From: Saprospiraceae bacterium
GTDB lineage: Bacteria; Bacteroidota; Bacteroidia; Chitinophagales; Saprospiraceae
Length of the DNA: 44,771 bases
Direction of reading: 5' to 3'
NCBI GenBank assembly: GCA_022841505.1
Contig: JALHRK010000011.1
Span: 1 to 44,771, forward strand
Positions 1-8,251 of this stretch are shown here, piece by piece (the first letter of the stretch is position 1; every line of letters begins with the position of its first letter). Made by a program: the position numbers and the translations under genes. A model generated the notes under the pieces. The model was not told the origin of the DNA. It made no database searches and worked only from the letters and a program-made list of their open reading frames with translations.

Positions 1-214
1 GGGGATGTATGAAAATCCGCTCGATGACCACCTCTGGCATTTCATCGCTTACTCGGCGGGGACGGGGGGCAGCATGCTCATCATCGGCTCGGCAGCAGGC
101 GTCGCAGCAATGGGGATGGAACGCATAGATTTTATCTGGTATCTGAAAAAAATAGCCTGGTTAGCGGCACTTGGATTCATTGCCGGCGCGCTGACTTTTA
201 TTTTGCTGACATAA
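1..214 (+). CDS. NhaD-type sodium/proton antiporter, 3' end of an upstream copy (partial)
   Basis: This is the last 70 or so codons of an antiporter gene that begins before the window. The reading frame is open to the left edge, so the ATG at 5 is internal, not a start. The encoded C-terminus is almost the same as the C-terminus of the complete gene that follows (395-1759): the aligned residues differ at only a few positions, such as L/M, I/L and T/V. At DNA level the first 51 bases are identical to 1537-1587, after which many mostly synonymous differences appear. The protein is therefore a tandem paralogue, an inner-membrane Na+/H+ exchanger of the NhaD/ArsB-like ion transporter superfamily. 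The C-terminal residues form the last membrane segments. The gene ends with TAA and is followed by a 180-base spacer. Confidence 0.85.
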   Translation, partial: GMYENPLDDHLWHFIAYSAGTGGSMLIIGSAAGVAAMGMERIDFIWYLKKIAWLAALGFIAGALTFILLT

Positions 215-394
215 GCACTTTCGGGGTTTCTCAATATATGGTTTGTCCTGAAACCAGATGGCTAAAAAAAACTTGGTAAATTTTGCTTTCAAAGCAATTT
301 ATTGAAGGTGGAATAATGATGAAATATTCTACATTTACCTCCGGTTTTTTACACTTAATTTCCTGTTTTTTATACGAAAACAAAACGACAAACC

Positions 395-1759
395 ATGTTA
401 ACCGGAGTCATTGTCTGTTTCATCATTGGCTACTTAGCGATTGCCTTTGAGCACCCACTTAAATTAGACAAAACTGTTCCTGCGCTCGTCATGGGCGCGC
501 TGTGCTGGGCTATGATTTCCATAGGACACCTCGGCATCGTTGGGGAACACGACTTAGTGGTCACTTATACCGGCGATTCTGAAAAATACTACGACGGGCT
601 GAATGTCATCCTGTTGCACCGAATAGGCAAAATTGCGGAAATCCTGTTTTTTCTGGTCGGCGCCATGACCATTGTAGAGTTGGTGGATCTGCATAAGGGT
701 TTTTCGGTCATTACCAACCGAATCCAAACCAATAGCAAACGAAAGATGCTGATCATCATCAGCGTCCTTGCCTTTTTCCTTTCCGCGGTGCTCGACAACC
801 TGACGACGACCATCGTACTTATTTCGCTGTTGCGCAAATTAGTGCCCAATCGGGAAGACCGCCTTTGGTATGCGTCCATCGTGGTCATTGCAGCCAATGC
901 GGGCGGTGCATGGACGCCCATCGGGGATGTGACGACGACCATGTTGTGGATTGACAAAAAAGTATCCACTCTCCACCTGATCGAAATCCTCTTTTTGCCT
1001 TCTGCGATCTGCCTTGCGGTCCCGGTTTTGGTGCTTTATTTTTCCAAAACTTTTTCGGGAAAATTGGCTGCGCCTGAGCTTGATCCCCATGCAGAAAAAG
1101 AAAAGCAGAAACTGCTCAGCAGCAATGTGATGTTCATTGCCGGAATCAGCGCACTGATTTTTGTGCCGATTTTTAAAGCCCTGACGCACTTGCCCCCCTA
1201 TATTGGCATGGCTTTGGCGTTAGGAGTGGTGTGGCTGATTTCAGAGTACATTCATCCCGAAGAAGATTTTACAGAAGAACGCAAGCAAAAATATACCGCC
1301 CTACATGCCCTGTCGCGCATTGAAATGTCCAGCATTCTGTTCTTTCTGGGCATCCTGCTGGCTGTTGGCTCCCTGGAAACGATGATGGTCGTAGGGCCCG
1401 ACGGCGCCCAAATGGGACTTTTGCAAAGTTTAGCGGTACGGCTCGAAACCGCGGTTCCCGATCAAAATATTGTCATCATCCTGATCGGCGTTTTGTCGGC
1501 AGTGGTGGACAATGTACCCTTAGTAGCTGCGACCATGGGGATGTATGAAAATCCGCTCGATGACCACCTCTGGCATTTCATCGCTTATTCAGCGGGCACG
1601 GGCGGCAGCATGCTCATTATTGGCTCGGCAGCGGGTGTTGCGGCCATGGGAATGGAACGCATTGATTTCATCTGGTACATGAAAAAAATAGCCTGGTTAG
1701 CGGCGCTTGGATTCCTTGCGGGTGCTTTGGTCTTCATTCAATTGTCGAAGCTTTATTAA
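395..1759 (+). CDS. nhaD: NhaD family Na+/H+ antiporter
   Basis: A 454-residue polytopic inner-membrane protein expected to exchange Na+ (or Li+) for protons and so set pH and sodium balance. The family is recognised from the long hydrophobic profile (about ten or more membrane segments) and from conserved stretches: the D-N-L-T-T-T-I segment near residue 133 and the A-N-A-G-G-A-W-T-P-I-G-D run near residues 167-178, both hallmarks of NhaD proteins. The D-N-V-P-L segment near residue 373 is the matching motif in the second half, as expected from the inverted repeat fold of the superfamily. Length fits the family. The ATG at 395 gives the expected N-terminal hydrophobic segment. The gene is preceded by the 3' end of a very similar gene, so this is a tandem pair. 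Substrate is inferred from family only. Confidence 0.9.
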   Translation: MLTGVIVCFIIGYLAIAFEHPLKLDKTVPALVMGALCWAMISIGHLGIVGEHDLVVTYTGDSEKYYDGLNVILLHRIGKIAEILFFLVGAMTIVELVDLHKGFSVITNRIQTNSKRKMLIIISVLAFFLSAVLDNLTTTIVLISLLRKLVPNREDRLWYASIVVIAANAGGAWTPIGDVTTTMLWIDKKVSTLHLIEILFLPSAICLAVPVLVLYFSKTFSGKLAAPELDPHAEKEKQKLLSSNVMFIAGISALIFVPIFKALTHLPPYIGMALALGVVWLISEYIHPEEDFTEERKQKYTALHALSRIEMSSILFFLGILLAVGSLETMMVVGPDGAQMGLLQSLAVRLETAVPDQNIVIILIGVLSAVVDNVPLVAATMGMYENPLDDHLWHFIAYSAGTGGSMLIIGSAAGVAAMGMERIDFIWYMKKIAWLAALGFLAGALVFIQLSKLY

Positions 1760-1823
1760 GAATTACGGCCTCGGGTGGTTAAATTTGCCGCGTCAAGCCA
1801 ACCTTATTCTACTGAACGGCATT

Positions 1824-2237
1824 ATGAACAAGTACACAACCATTCGAAACATGCAGAATTTATCGCTCAGGGGAGCCGGACTATTATTTTGTACACTACT
1901 GCTGGCCAGTGCGTGCGGACCGAAGACAGAGCATCAGATTGTCGGAAACTGGCAAGCCACCGCCGTATTGGAAGAAGGCGATTCGCTTGAAGTAGATCCG
2001 CAATATATCAAACTGAATTTGACAAAAAACAAAGGATATACCTACAACGGGCCGCTCAAATATGAAGAATCGGGCAGCTACTATGTGGAGTCAAAATACC
2101 TTTACACCCTCGATACCCTTAACCAGGCTTCAACCGAGAAGGCGGTTGAAATCGTAAAACTGACGGAAGACTCCCTTCAGCTTTTAATGAAAGAAGGCGC
2201 CCGCGAGCGCCTTCTTAAGTTCGTTAAAGTGCAATAA
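1824..2237 (+). CDS. small lipoprotein, lipocalin-like
   Basis: A 137-residue exported lipoprotein of unknown role. The frame stays open further upstream, but the ATG at 1824 is preferred because it gives a normal lipoprotein signal: a short charged start, a hydrophobic run, and the lipobox L-A-S-A-C near residue 30. The longer start at 1707 would overlap nhaD and bury the signal peptide. The mature part begins with an I-V-G-N-W-Q-A motif followed by beta-strand-rich sequence, resembling the lipocalin-like domains common in Bacteroidota lipoproteins. It lies 64 bases after nhaD and may be co-transcribed. It converges with the next gene. Function is unknown; it is probably anchored in the outer or inner membrane facing the periplasm. 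Confidence 0.75.
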   Translation: MNKYTTIRNMQNLSLRGAGLLFCTLLLASACGPKTEHQIVGNWQATAVLEEGDSLEVDPQYIKLNLTKNKGYTYNGPLKYEESGSYYVESKYLYTLDTLNQASTEKAVEIVKLTEDSLQLLMKEGARERLLKFVKVQ

Positions 2238-2248
2238 GAGGAGGATGT

Positions 2249-2350
2249 AAAAGGTAAAAGGCAAGGGACAATAGGCAAAGTGCAAGATGGCAAAGTGCAA
2301 GTTTGCGTGTTTGCCTATTTGCCTTTTGCCAACTTGCAAATTTGCCTCTT
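2249..2350. repeat. GGCAAA low-complexity inverted repeat between convergent genes
   Basis: The left half holds repeats of G-G-C-A-A-A, including GGCAAAGTGCAAG at 2274-2286 and again at 2289-2301. The right half holds the complement (several TTTGCC and ACTTGCAAATTTGCC). The two halves can pair into a long hairpin between the stop codons at 2237 (+) and 2371 (-). It could act as a two-way terminator, but there is no clear T-run. Confidence 0.6.
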
Positions 2351-2370
2351 ATGACACAGCCACCTCTAAA

Positions 2371-3576
2371 TTAAAGCTCCAGGTCTATATCAAACGCTTC
2401 GTGCCAGGGCAGGCCGCAGCGGTTCAGTTCGGTCATAAACGGATCTGGGTCCATTTGTTCTACATTGAAGACGCCTTTGCCCGACCATTTGCCCTGCAAC
2501 ACCATCATTGCACCGATCATGGCCGGCACGCCAGTGGTGTAGGAAACAGCCTGGGTGCCCGTTTCTTTGTACGCTTCCGGGTGGCTGCAATTGTTCCAAA
2601 CATAATAGGTGCGCTCTTGGCCGTCTTTGATGCCCCGAATGCGGCAACCGATGGACGTAAAGCCAGAATAGTTTTCGCCGAGGTCACCCGGATCCGGCAA
2701 CACTGCTTTCAGAAACTCCAGCGGCACAATATCCACTCCTTTAAACCGCACCGGTTCGATGCCCGCCATGCCAATGTTCTGGATCACACGCAGGTGGGTG
2801 AGGTATTCGTCGCCGAAGGTCATCCAAAAGCGCGCCCGCTTCAGGGTTGGGTAGTGCTTCACGAGGCTTTCCAATTCTTCGTGGTACAGCACATACGAGT
2901 TTTTGGGGCCAATTTCCGGGTAGTTCAACGCTTTCATGACGGAGTGCGGCGGAATTTCCACCCACTCGCCGTTTTCGTAATACCGTCCGTTTTGGGTAAT
3001 CTCGCGGATGTTGATTTCCGGGTTAAAATTGGTGGCAAACGCCTTGCCGTGGCTGCCTGCATTTGCGTCTACGATGTCGAGGTAGTGAATTTCATCGAAG
3101 TAGTGCTTTGCGGCGTAAGCCGTGAAAACATTCGTTACGCCCGGGTCGAACCCGCAACCCAATAAGGCCATAATCCCGCGTTCTGCAAAGCGCTCCTGAT
3201 ACGCCCACTGCCAGTGGTATTCAAATTTCGCGACGTCTTTGGGTTCGTAGTTCGCCGTATCCATATAATTGACCCCCGTTTCCAAGCAAGCGTCCATGAT
3301 GGTCAGATCCTGATAAGGGAGCGCAACATGAATCACGAGGTCAGGTTTAAAAGAGCGGATCAGCGCCACCAATTCGGGCACGTTTTCTGCATCCACAGCA
3401 GCGGTTTCAAAGCTTTTGTGGCCGGTGTCGCGTTTCACCGCAACGGCAATTTCATCACATTTGGATTTGGTGCGGCTGGCAAGCAGGATGTCCGAAAATA
3501 CTTCCGGATGCTGGGCACATTTGTAGGCTACGACCCGGCCAACGCCGCCTGCACCGATAATAAGCGCTCTTGACAT
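2371..3576 (-). CDS. saccharopine dehydrogenase-like reductase, probable carboxynorspermidine synthase
   Basis: A 401-residue cytoplasmic NAD(P)H-dependent enzyme. The N-terminus has a Rossmann nucleotide-binding loop (G-A-G-G-V-G at residues 8-13), and the rest matches the saccharopine dehydrogenase (Lys1/Lys9-like) fold. Features such as H-V-A-L-P-Y-Q-D, the T-G-V-N-Y-M-D-T-A-N-Y-E segment and G-C-G-F-D-P-G-V-T-N are typical of carboxynorspermidine dehydrogenase, which joins aspartate semialdehyde to a diamine in the alternative spermidine pathway. The reading frame extends 21 codons further up, but the ATG at 3576 sits directly before the Rossmann strand and is chosen as start. No decarboxylase partner (nspC) lies nearby in the window, so the polyamine role rests on family resemblance; a lysine-pathway enzyme is the alternative. 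Confidence 0.8.
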   Translation of the reverse strand: MSRALIIGAGGVGRVVAYKCAQHPEVFSDILLASRTKSKCDEIAVAVKRDTGHKSFETAAVDAENVPELVALIRSFKPDLVIHVALPYQDLTIMDACLETGVNYMDTANYEPKDVAKFEYHWQWAYQERFAERGIMALLGCGFDPGVTNVFTAYAAKHYFDEIHYLDIVDANAGSHGKAFATNFNPEINIREITQNGRYYENGEWVEIPPHSVMKALNYPEIGPKNSYVLYHEELESLVKHYPTLKRARFWMTFGDEYLTHLRVIQNIGMAGIEPVRFKGVDIVPLEFLKAVLPDPGDLGENYSGFTSIGCRIRGIKDGQERTYYVWNNCSHPEAYKETGTQAVSYTTGVPAMIGAMMVLQGKWSGKGVFNVEQMDPDPFMTELNRCGLPWHEAFDIDLEL

Positions 3577-3683
3577 ATTATTTTCAGATTTTATTTTTGT
3601 TGAAAAATGAGATGACCATTTCACTTTGCTTTTGACCAAAAAACTCCCTCATGAAACGAATGTTAAAAATGCCCCCTGCCTCC

Positions 3684-3713
3684 TGCCAACTGAAAAACTG
3701 CCAACTGCCAACT
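3684..3713. repeat. GTTGGCA short repeat array at the cca stop codon
   Basis: Three copies of TGCCAACT (3684-3691, 3699-3706, 3706-3713) on the + strand. On the minus strand the array reads TTAGTTGGCAGTTGGCAG, and its first TAG is the stop codon of the cca gene. It is one of several repeat families here that start exactly at a stop codon. Confidence 0.6.
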
Positions 3714-5121
3714 AAGAAAGCCCGAGTTCCTTCCCTTTCTCCAACATAAACGCATGCGCAGAAGCATGGTTGTTTTCGATGACCCCGTCGAGGATGGCAT
3801 CTCGGATGGCGTTTTTGATGATGCCGACTTCTTTGCCGGGCGGGATGCCGAAGGTGCTCATGATTTCTTCGCCGCTCACCGGGGGTTGCCAGTTACGGAG
3901 GTGGTCTTTTTCCTCCACCTCTTTCAGGCGTTGGCGCACCAATTCGTAGTTTTCCAAATACCCTTTGACTTTTTCCGGATTTTTGGAAGTGATGTCGGCT
4001 TCACAAAGCAACATGAGGTCGTCAATGTCGTCGCCGGCATCGAACAACAAGCGCCGGATGGCTGAGTCGGTGATGTTTTCTTTGGTCAGGCTGATGGGAC
4101 GCAGGTGCAATTGTACTAATTTTTGCACGTATTTCATTTTGTGGTCCATCGGAAGCTTCAACCGACTGAAAATGCGCGGCGTCATGGCCGCGCCGAGGGC
4201 TTCATGGCCATGGAAAGTCCATCCCTGATCCGGGAAATAGCGCTTGGTTGGCGGTTTGGCGATGTCGTGGAGAATGGCCGCCCAACGCAGCCACAGGTCG
4301 TCGGTTTTCCGGCAAAGGTTGTCCAAAACCTGGAGGGTGTGGTAAAAATTGTCTTTGTGCCCCTTCCCATTGCGCACTTCCACGCCTTGCAGCGCTGCCA
4401 TTTCCGGAAAAATAATCTGTAGCAGCCCCGTATTGAACAACAATTTAAAGCCCACCGAGGGCTGGTCGCACTGGATGATTTTGTTCAGTTCGCCGGTAAT
4501 GCGTTCGTAGGAAACAATGTTGATGCGTTGCTTAAATTTGGAAATGCCCTGCAACGTCGTTTCATCAATTTTAAAATCCAATTGCGTCGCGAAACGAATG
4601 GCCCGCATCATGCGCAGGGGGTCGTCCGAAAAAGTCTTTCCTGGCTCCAACGGCGTTTTGAGTACCTTTTCTTCCAAATGATGCAAGCCGTCGAAAGGGT
4701 CAATAATGCTGCCAAAGTCCCCTTCATTGAGGCTTACCGCCAAGGCATTGATGGTGAAATCGCGGCGGTTTTGGTCGTCTTCCAGTGTACCTTCTTCCAC
4801 ACTTGGCTTGCGTGAATCCTGGCGGTATGACTCTCTTCGGGCGCCCACAAACTCGATTTCCATGTCGTTGTGCTTCAGCATGGCGGTTCCAAAGCGGCTG
4901 TAAACAGCAACCCGCGGCATGGGGCGAAGTTTGGCTGCTACTTTTTCAGCCAACTCGATGCCGCTGCCCACACAGACAATGTCCATGTCTTTTGAGGGAC
5001 GCGCCAGCAACCGGTCGCGCACATAACCACCTACGACATAAGCCGGGTAGCCCAGTTCGTGCGAAGCCTCGCTGACGATCTGAAAAATCTTTCGCTCAAA
5101 ATCCTGTATCTTAAAAACCAC
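3712..5121 (-). CDS. cca: CCA tRNA nucleotidyltransferase with HD domain
   Basis: A 469-residue class II nucleotidyltransferase that adds or repairs the CCA end of tRNAs. Visible motifs are G-G-Y-V-R-D (residues 31-36), the metal-binding D-M-D at 45-47, R-R-D-F-T-I-N-A at 119-126, and D-P-L-R-M-M-R-A-I-R-F near 167. An HD phosphohydrolase-type domain follows (L-H-D-I-A-K-P near 296), as in many Bacteroidota CCA enzymes. No upstream ATG fits; the start codon is GTG at 5121, which gives the usual short lead before the G-G-Y-V-R-D loop. It begins 11 bases after dusB ends, so the two tRNA-modifying genes are probably one transcript. A poly(A) polymerase of the same superfamily is possible but less likely in this phylum. 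Confidence 0.88.
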   Translation of the reverse strand: MVFKIQDFERKIFQIVSEASHELGYPAYVVGGYVRDRLLARPSKDMDIVCVGSGIELAEKVAAKLRPMPRVAVYSRFGTAMLKHNDMEIEFVGARRESYRQDSRKPSVEEGTLEDDQNRRDFTINALAVSLNEGDFGSIIDPFDGLHHLEEKVLKTPLEPGKTFSDDPLRMMRAIRFATQLDFKIDETTLQGISKFKQRINIVSYERITGELNKIIQCDQPSVGFKLLFNTGLLQIIFPEMAALQGVEVRNGKGHKDNFYHTLQVLDNLCRKTDDLWLRWAAILHDIAKPPTKRYFPDQGWTFHGHEALGAAMTPRIFSRLKLPMDHKMKYVQKLVQLHLRPISLTKENITDSAIRRLLFDAGDDIDDLMLLCEADITSKNPEKVKGYLENYELVRQRLKEVEEKDHLRNWQPPVSGEEIMSTFGIPPGKEVGIIKNAIRDAILDGVIENNHASAHAFMLEKGKELGLS

Positions 5122-5132
5122 GTCGCTTGATT

Positions 5133-6128
5133 TTAGGCAAGTTCGGTTGCCATGCTGAACTGTTGTTCGATTTCATCCAAAATGCTGAAAAGGATTTCGG
5201 GTGAATTTTCGGTGACCAACAATTTCCGGTATTCTTTAATATTGGGGTAGCCGCGGAAATAATTCGTGTAATGCCTGCGCATTTCCACCACGCCTAATTT
5301 TTCACCTTTCCACTCAATTGAACGGCGCAGGTGTTCCCGGGCGGCGTCCACGCGGGCGGAAGTTTCCGGAGGCGGCAACAATTCGCCGGTGGCGAAATAG
5401 TGTTTGATTTCGCGGAAAATCCAGGGGTAACCAATGCTGGCCCTTCCGATCATGATGCCATCCACGCCGTAGCGGTCGCGGAATAATTTTGCTTTTTCCG
5501 GACTATCTACATCGCCATTGCCGAAAATCGGGATGTGGATGCGCGGATTTTCCTTCACTTTGGCAATCCATTCCCAGTTGGCTTCGCCTTTGTACATCTG
5601 TTTCCGGGTGCGGGCGTGGATGGAAAGCGCCTGAATACCAATGTCCTGGAGCCTTTCCGCCACTTCCAGAATGTTGATGGTATTGTCGTCCCAGCCCAGC
5701 CGGGTTTTGACGGTCACGGGTTTATCGGTGGCTTTTACAATAGCCTCCGTCAGGCGTACCATAAGGGGAATATCCTGGAGCAGGCCAGCACCGGCCATTT
5801 TGCAGGCGACCTTATTCACCGGGCAACCATAATTGATGTCAATAATATCGGGATTGTGCGCGGCTATGATTTCTGCGGCCTGCACCATGCTCTCCAATTG
5901 GCCGCCAAAAAACTGGATGCCAATTGGCCGCTCGTAGTCGAAAATATCGAGCTTTTGCCAGCTTGACTTTGCATCGTGGACGAGGCCGTCGGAAGAGATA
6001 AATTCCGTATACATCAAATCGGCGCCCTCGCGTTTGCACAAAGCGCGGAACGGCGGGTCGCTCACGTCTTCCATGGGCGCCAGCAACAGCGGGAATTCTC
6101 CGATTTCGACCGAGCCGATTTTTACCAT
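5133..6128 (-). CDS. dusB: tRNA-dihydrouridine synthase (DusB type)
   Basis: A 331-residue flavin enzyme that reduces specific uridines in tRNA to dihydrouridine. It shows the family opening L-A-P-M-E-D-V-S-D-P-P-F-R (residues 16-28), the D-I-N-Y-G-C-P-V-N-K-V segment with the catalytic Cys at 102, the K-T-R-L-G-W phosphate/FMN-site motif, the S-I-H-A-R-T-R motif, and G-N-G-D-V / G-I-M-I-G-R-A near the C-terminal end of the barrel. Length is typical. It is followed 11 bases later by cca. The 400 bases upstream carry repeats and no gene. Confidence 0.92.
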   Translation of the reverse strand: MVKIGSVEIGEFPLLLAPMEDVSDPPFRALCKREGADLMYTEFISSDGLVHDAKSSWQKLDIFDYERPIGIQFFGGQLESMVQAAEIIAAHNPDIIDINYGCPVNKVACKMAGAGLLQDIPLMVRLTEAIVKATDKPVTVKTRLGWDDNTINILEVAERLQDIGIQALSIHARTRKQMYKGEANWEWIAKVKENPRIHIPIFGNGDVDSPEKAKLFRDRYGVDGIMIGRASIGYPWIFREIKHYFATGELLPPPETSARVDAAREHLRRSIEWKGEKLGVVEMRRHYTNYFRGYPNIKEYRKLLVTENSPEILFSILDEIEQQFSMATELA

Positions 6129-6418
6129 TTTATCTTTTTAATCTCTTTTACCACATCGTTCACAATAGATGTTTTCACATAGAACACATAGCCACCCGCT
6201 TTTTTCAAATCTGATCCTGCTTATGTTCCTGACCCCCCCAATTCGTCGGGGCAAGTGTAAAGATTCTATGTACTTTCGTGGTAGGTAGTTGTATTTTTTC
6301 AAAAACCCTAGTCAAACTTCGCGCAAAAGTAAGGCGAATTGCGCCAAAACCGTCCTTTGTTTTCAAAAAACAATTCTGATCTTGGCTTCTATAAGTTTTT
6401 TTACTGCACATAGGTCTT
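6129..6418. other. intergenic spacer upstream of dusB, no gene seen
   Basis: I find no convincing reading frame, tRNA or riboswitch here. Near 6173-6190 there is a CACATAG-A-ACACATAG direct repeat of a type common in Bacteroidota spacers. The short frames in this stretch have no start context or recognisable protein character. A promoter for dusB should lie in the first 100 bases but I could not pick one with confidence. Confidence 0.5.
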
Positions 6419-6507
6419 ACTCTGTGGGACTCTGCGTTCCTCCGCGAGACTCTGTGTAATTAAAGCGACGCGGAGTTTCCCGGAGTTAACACAGAGTTTC
6501 ACAGAGT
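6419..6507. repeat. ACTCTGTG-type hairpin repeat
   Basis: The arms 6419-6457 and 6467-6507 are imperfect inverted copies built from the unit ACTCTGTG-N-N-ACTC; the loop is about 9 bases. Within each arm the unit also repeats directly. A related hairpin lies at 14078-14160. This is a dispersed intergenic repeat family. Confidence 0.65.
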
Positions 6508-6550
6508 TGGGTTAAAGTTGCTTTTATTCCACTCGTGTCTGGCCTTACCT

Positions 6551-6740
6551 TTTAGTCGGTGTCTGTTTTTTAGAGTTCGAGAGCAAGGCATGCGAAGGGC
6601 CAAAAGTGGGGGTTTACTCGCGTAAATGGCCAATTTTTGTTTCGACTCCGCTCAACAACCGGTCATTGAGCTGGTGGCTGAGCGCAGTCGAAGCCAAGTC
6701 GAAATGAACGCCGCTATCGGACTATAAAAACAGACACTAA
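6551..6740. mobile_element. MITE-like hairpin element, copy 1, with a nested smaller repeat
   Basis: The element starts near TTTAGTCGGTGTCTG and ends CAGACACTAA; the ends are inverted copies (TGTCTG...TTAGAGTTCGA against TGTCTG...ATAGTCCGAT). The middle holds TTTACTCGCGTAAA. A second copy is at 44492-44626. Copy 1 is longer because another inverted repeat is nested in it: TTCGACTCCGCTCA at 6641-6654 against TGAGCGCAGTCGAA at 6679-6692. No transposase is encoded. The right end supplies the TAG stop of the cyclase gene. Confidence 0.65.
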
Positions 6741-8221
6741 GCTGCGGCATCAACAAAAAACATTTCGACATTCCCAATGTTCTTGGCAGGAATTGGACCG
6801 CGGGGCGTAAACTTGAAATGATCTTTTACGAAATTGTAAGTCGTACCGGAAACATTAACCTTACCGGGCTTGCTGCCTTCTTCCATTCGGGCGGCCACAT
6901 TCACGGTATTGCCCCAGATGTCGTAGGCAAATTTATGCGTACCCACCACGCCCGCTACCAAGGGGCCCGTGTGGATGCCAATGCGCACATCGAAGGCTGG
7001 CGTATTGTTGCGCTCTTTTTCTGCTTTCCAGGTTTCTATAAACTGTCGCATTTCCAGTGCTGCCTTTACCACCCGGACGGGATGGTCGTTGTCGTCGGCC
7101 TTCAACCCGCCGGCGCACATGTAGGCATCGCCAATGGTTTTGATTTTTTCCAATTGGTAGCGGCCTGATATTTCATCGAATGCGCGGAAGCAATAATCCA
7201 ATTCTTTGACCAACTGTGCGGGCGTCATGCCGGCTGCCACGCGGCTGAAGTCCACAAAATCGGTGAACAGCACCGTAACCATATCGTGTTGCCGGGCTGC
7301 AGCGGCGCCAGTCATTTTCAGTTCTTCGGCGACCGCGATGGGCAGGATGTTCAGCAGCAATTCGTCGGAGCGTTGATGCGCGGCTGCGATGTCGTGGTTT
7401 TTTTGTTCCAGCAGTTTGTTCAGTTTTCGCAGGGTTCGGTACCGGTAAAACAGGCCAGCTGCAATCACCAAAACTGCAAGGGATATGACGGCGAGCAGGT
7501 TGCGCTGGCTGCTTTGCAGGGCCAACTGGCTGTCGCGTTCGTTGAGTTCCATTTCCTGGCGCGTCAGCAACAGCGAGTCGCCGAGCATGTGGATGGACAA
7601 AGAGTCGAGCAGGTTTTGCTGGCGCGACAACAAAAACTGCTGTCGCAGTTGCGCCTCTGTCATGGCTTCCAATTCTTTTTCTTTGGCGCGCATGGCTTTT
7701 TCGAGCGCAACTTTTTCGACGTTCAGGCTTGCAATTTGTGCATTCATGTCGCTTTGGCGCTTTTCGGCTCCGGGCATCTTGTCGTCTATGACTTTCAGCA
7801 CGTTATCCGGCAATTTAGGCGTCTCCACAGCCATTACGCCGGAATTGTCGGGGGGCTTCGGTACGTTAGGGTTGAGCGAAGCCAGCAATTCCCGGTTTTT
7901 GCTTTTTAAATTGGCATCTATCGTCAGGGTATTGCTTTCTTTCAGCATCCTGAGCGCTTTAGTCCGGCTGCGTACCGGACTTTTACCGCTTTCAATCAGT
8001 GCTTTAGCCCCTTCGTGGAGCGCGATGGCCATACCTTCGTTACTGCCTGCTTTTTGCGCCAGGCGGTAAGCGTCGTCAATCAGGCGCTGCACCTTGTCGT
8101 AATTCTGTGACAAGCGCGCTTCTTCTGCCTGTTTGATTTTTTCAGTAAAACTGGTGGCTTGCGCAACTATGTTATTTGCGCAAAGCAGCAAAATCACGAT
8201 TCCAAAAAAATACTTGCTCAT
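6737..8221 (-). CDS. membrane-bound class III adenylate cyclase
   Basis: A 494-residue protein that should make cyclic AMP. It has a signal peptide (residues 1-21), a helical TPR-like extracytoplasmic region (25-120), a coiled coil (150-235), one membrane segment (242-260), a short coiled-coil signalling helix with the N-I-L-P motif (291-294), and a class III cyclase domain (310-490). Metal-binding Asp residues are D321 (L-F-T-D-F) and D365 (G-D-A-Y-M); the ATP-selecting pair K361 and D434 is present, and N441/R445 supply the transition-state residues, so the enzyme should be active on ATP rather than GTP. It starts 30 bases after the glutaminase gene and is probably co-transcribed. Its TAG stop lies inside the edge of a repeat element. 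Confidence 0.9.
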   Translation of the reverse strand: MSKYFFGIVILLLCANNIVAQATSFTEKIKQAEEARLSQNYDKVQRLIDDAYRLAQKAGSNEGMAIALHEGAKALIESGKSPVRSRTKALRMLKESNTLTIDANLKSKNRELLASLNPNVPKPPDNSGVMAVETPKLPDNVLKVIDDKMPGAEKRQSDMNAQIASLNVEKVALEKAMRAKEKELEAMTEAQLRQQFLLSRQQNLLDSLSIHMLGDSLLLTRQEMELNERDSQLALQSSQRNLLAVISLAVLVIAAGLFYRYRTLRKLNKLLEQKNHDIAAAHQRSDELLLNILPIAVAEELKMTGAAAARQHDMVTVLFTDFVDFSRVAAGMTPAQLVKELDYCFRAFDEISGRYQLEKIKTIGDAYMCAGGLKADDNDHPVRVVKAALEMRQFIETWKAEKERNNTPAFDVRIGIHTGPLVAGVVGTHKFAYDIWGNTVNVAARMEEGSKPGKVNVSGTTYNFVKDHFKFTPRGPIPAKNIGNVEMFFVDAAA

Positions 8222-8251
8222 AGTATATATGGTATATCTGCGTACTGGGTT

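Noticed and set aside
1707-1823. Longer start for the small lipoprotein
   Set aside because: It would overlap nhaD in another frame and place the signal peptide and lipobox 70 residues inside the protein.
2287-3165. 292-codon plus-strand frame opposite the saccharopine dehydrogenase-like gene
   Set aside because: Composition is that of an antisense shadow (many His, Arg, Phe) and the minus-strand protein is clearly conserved.
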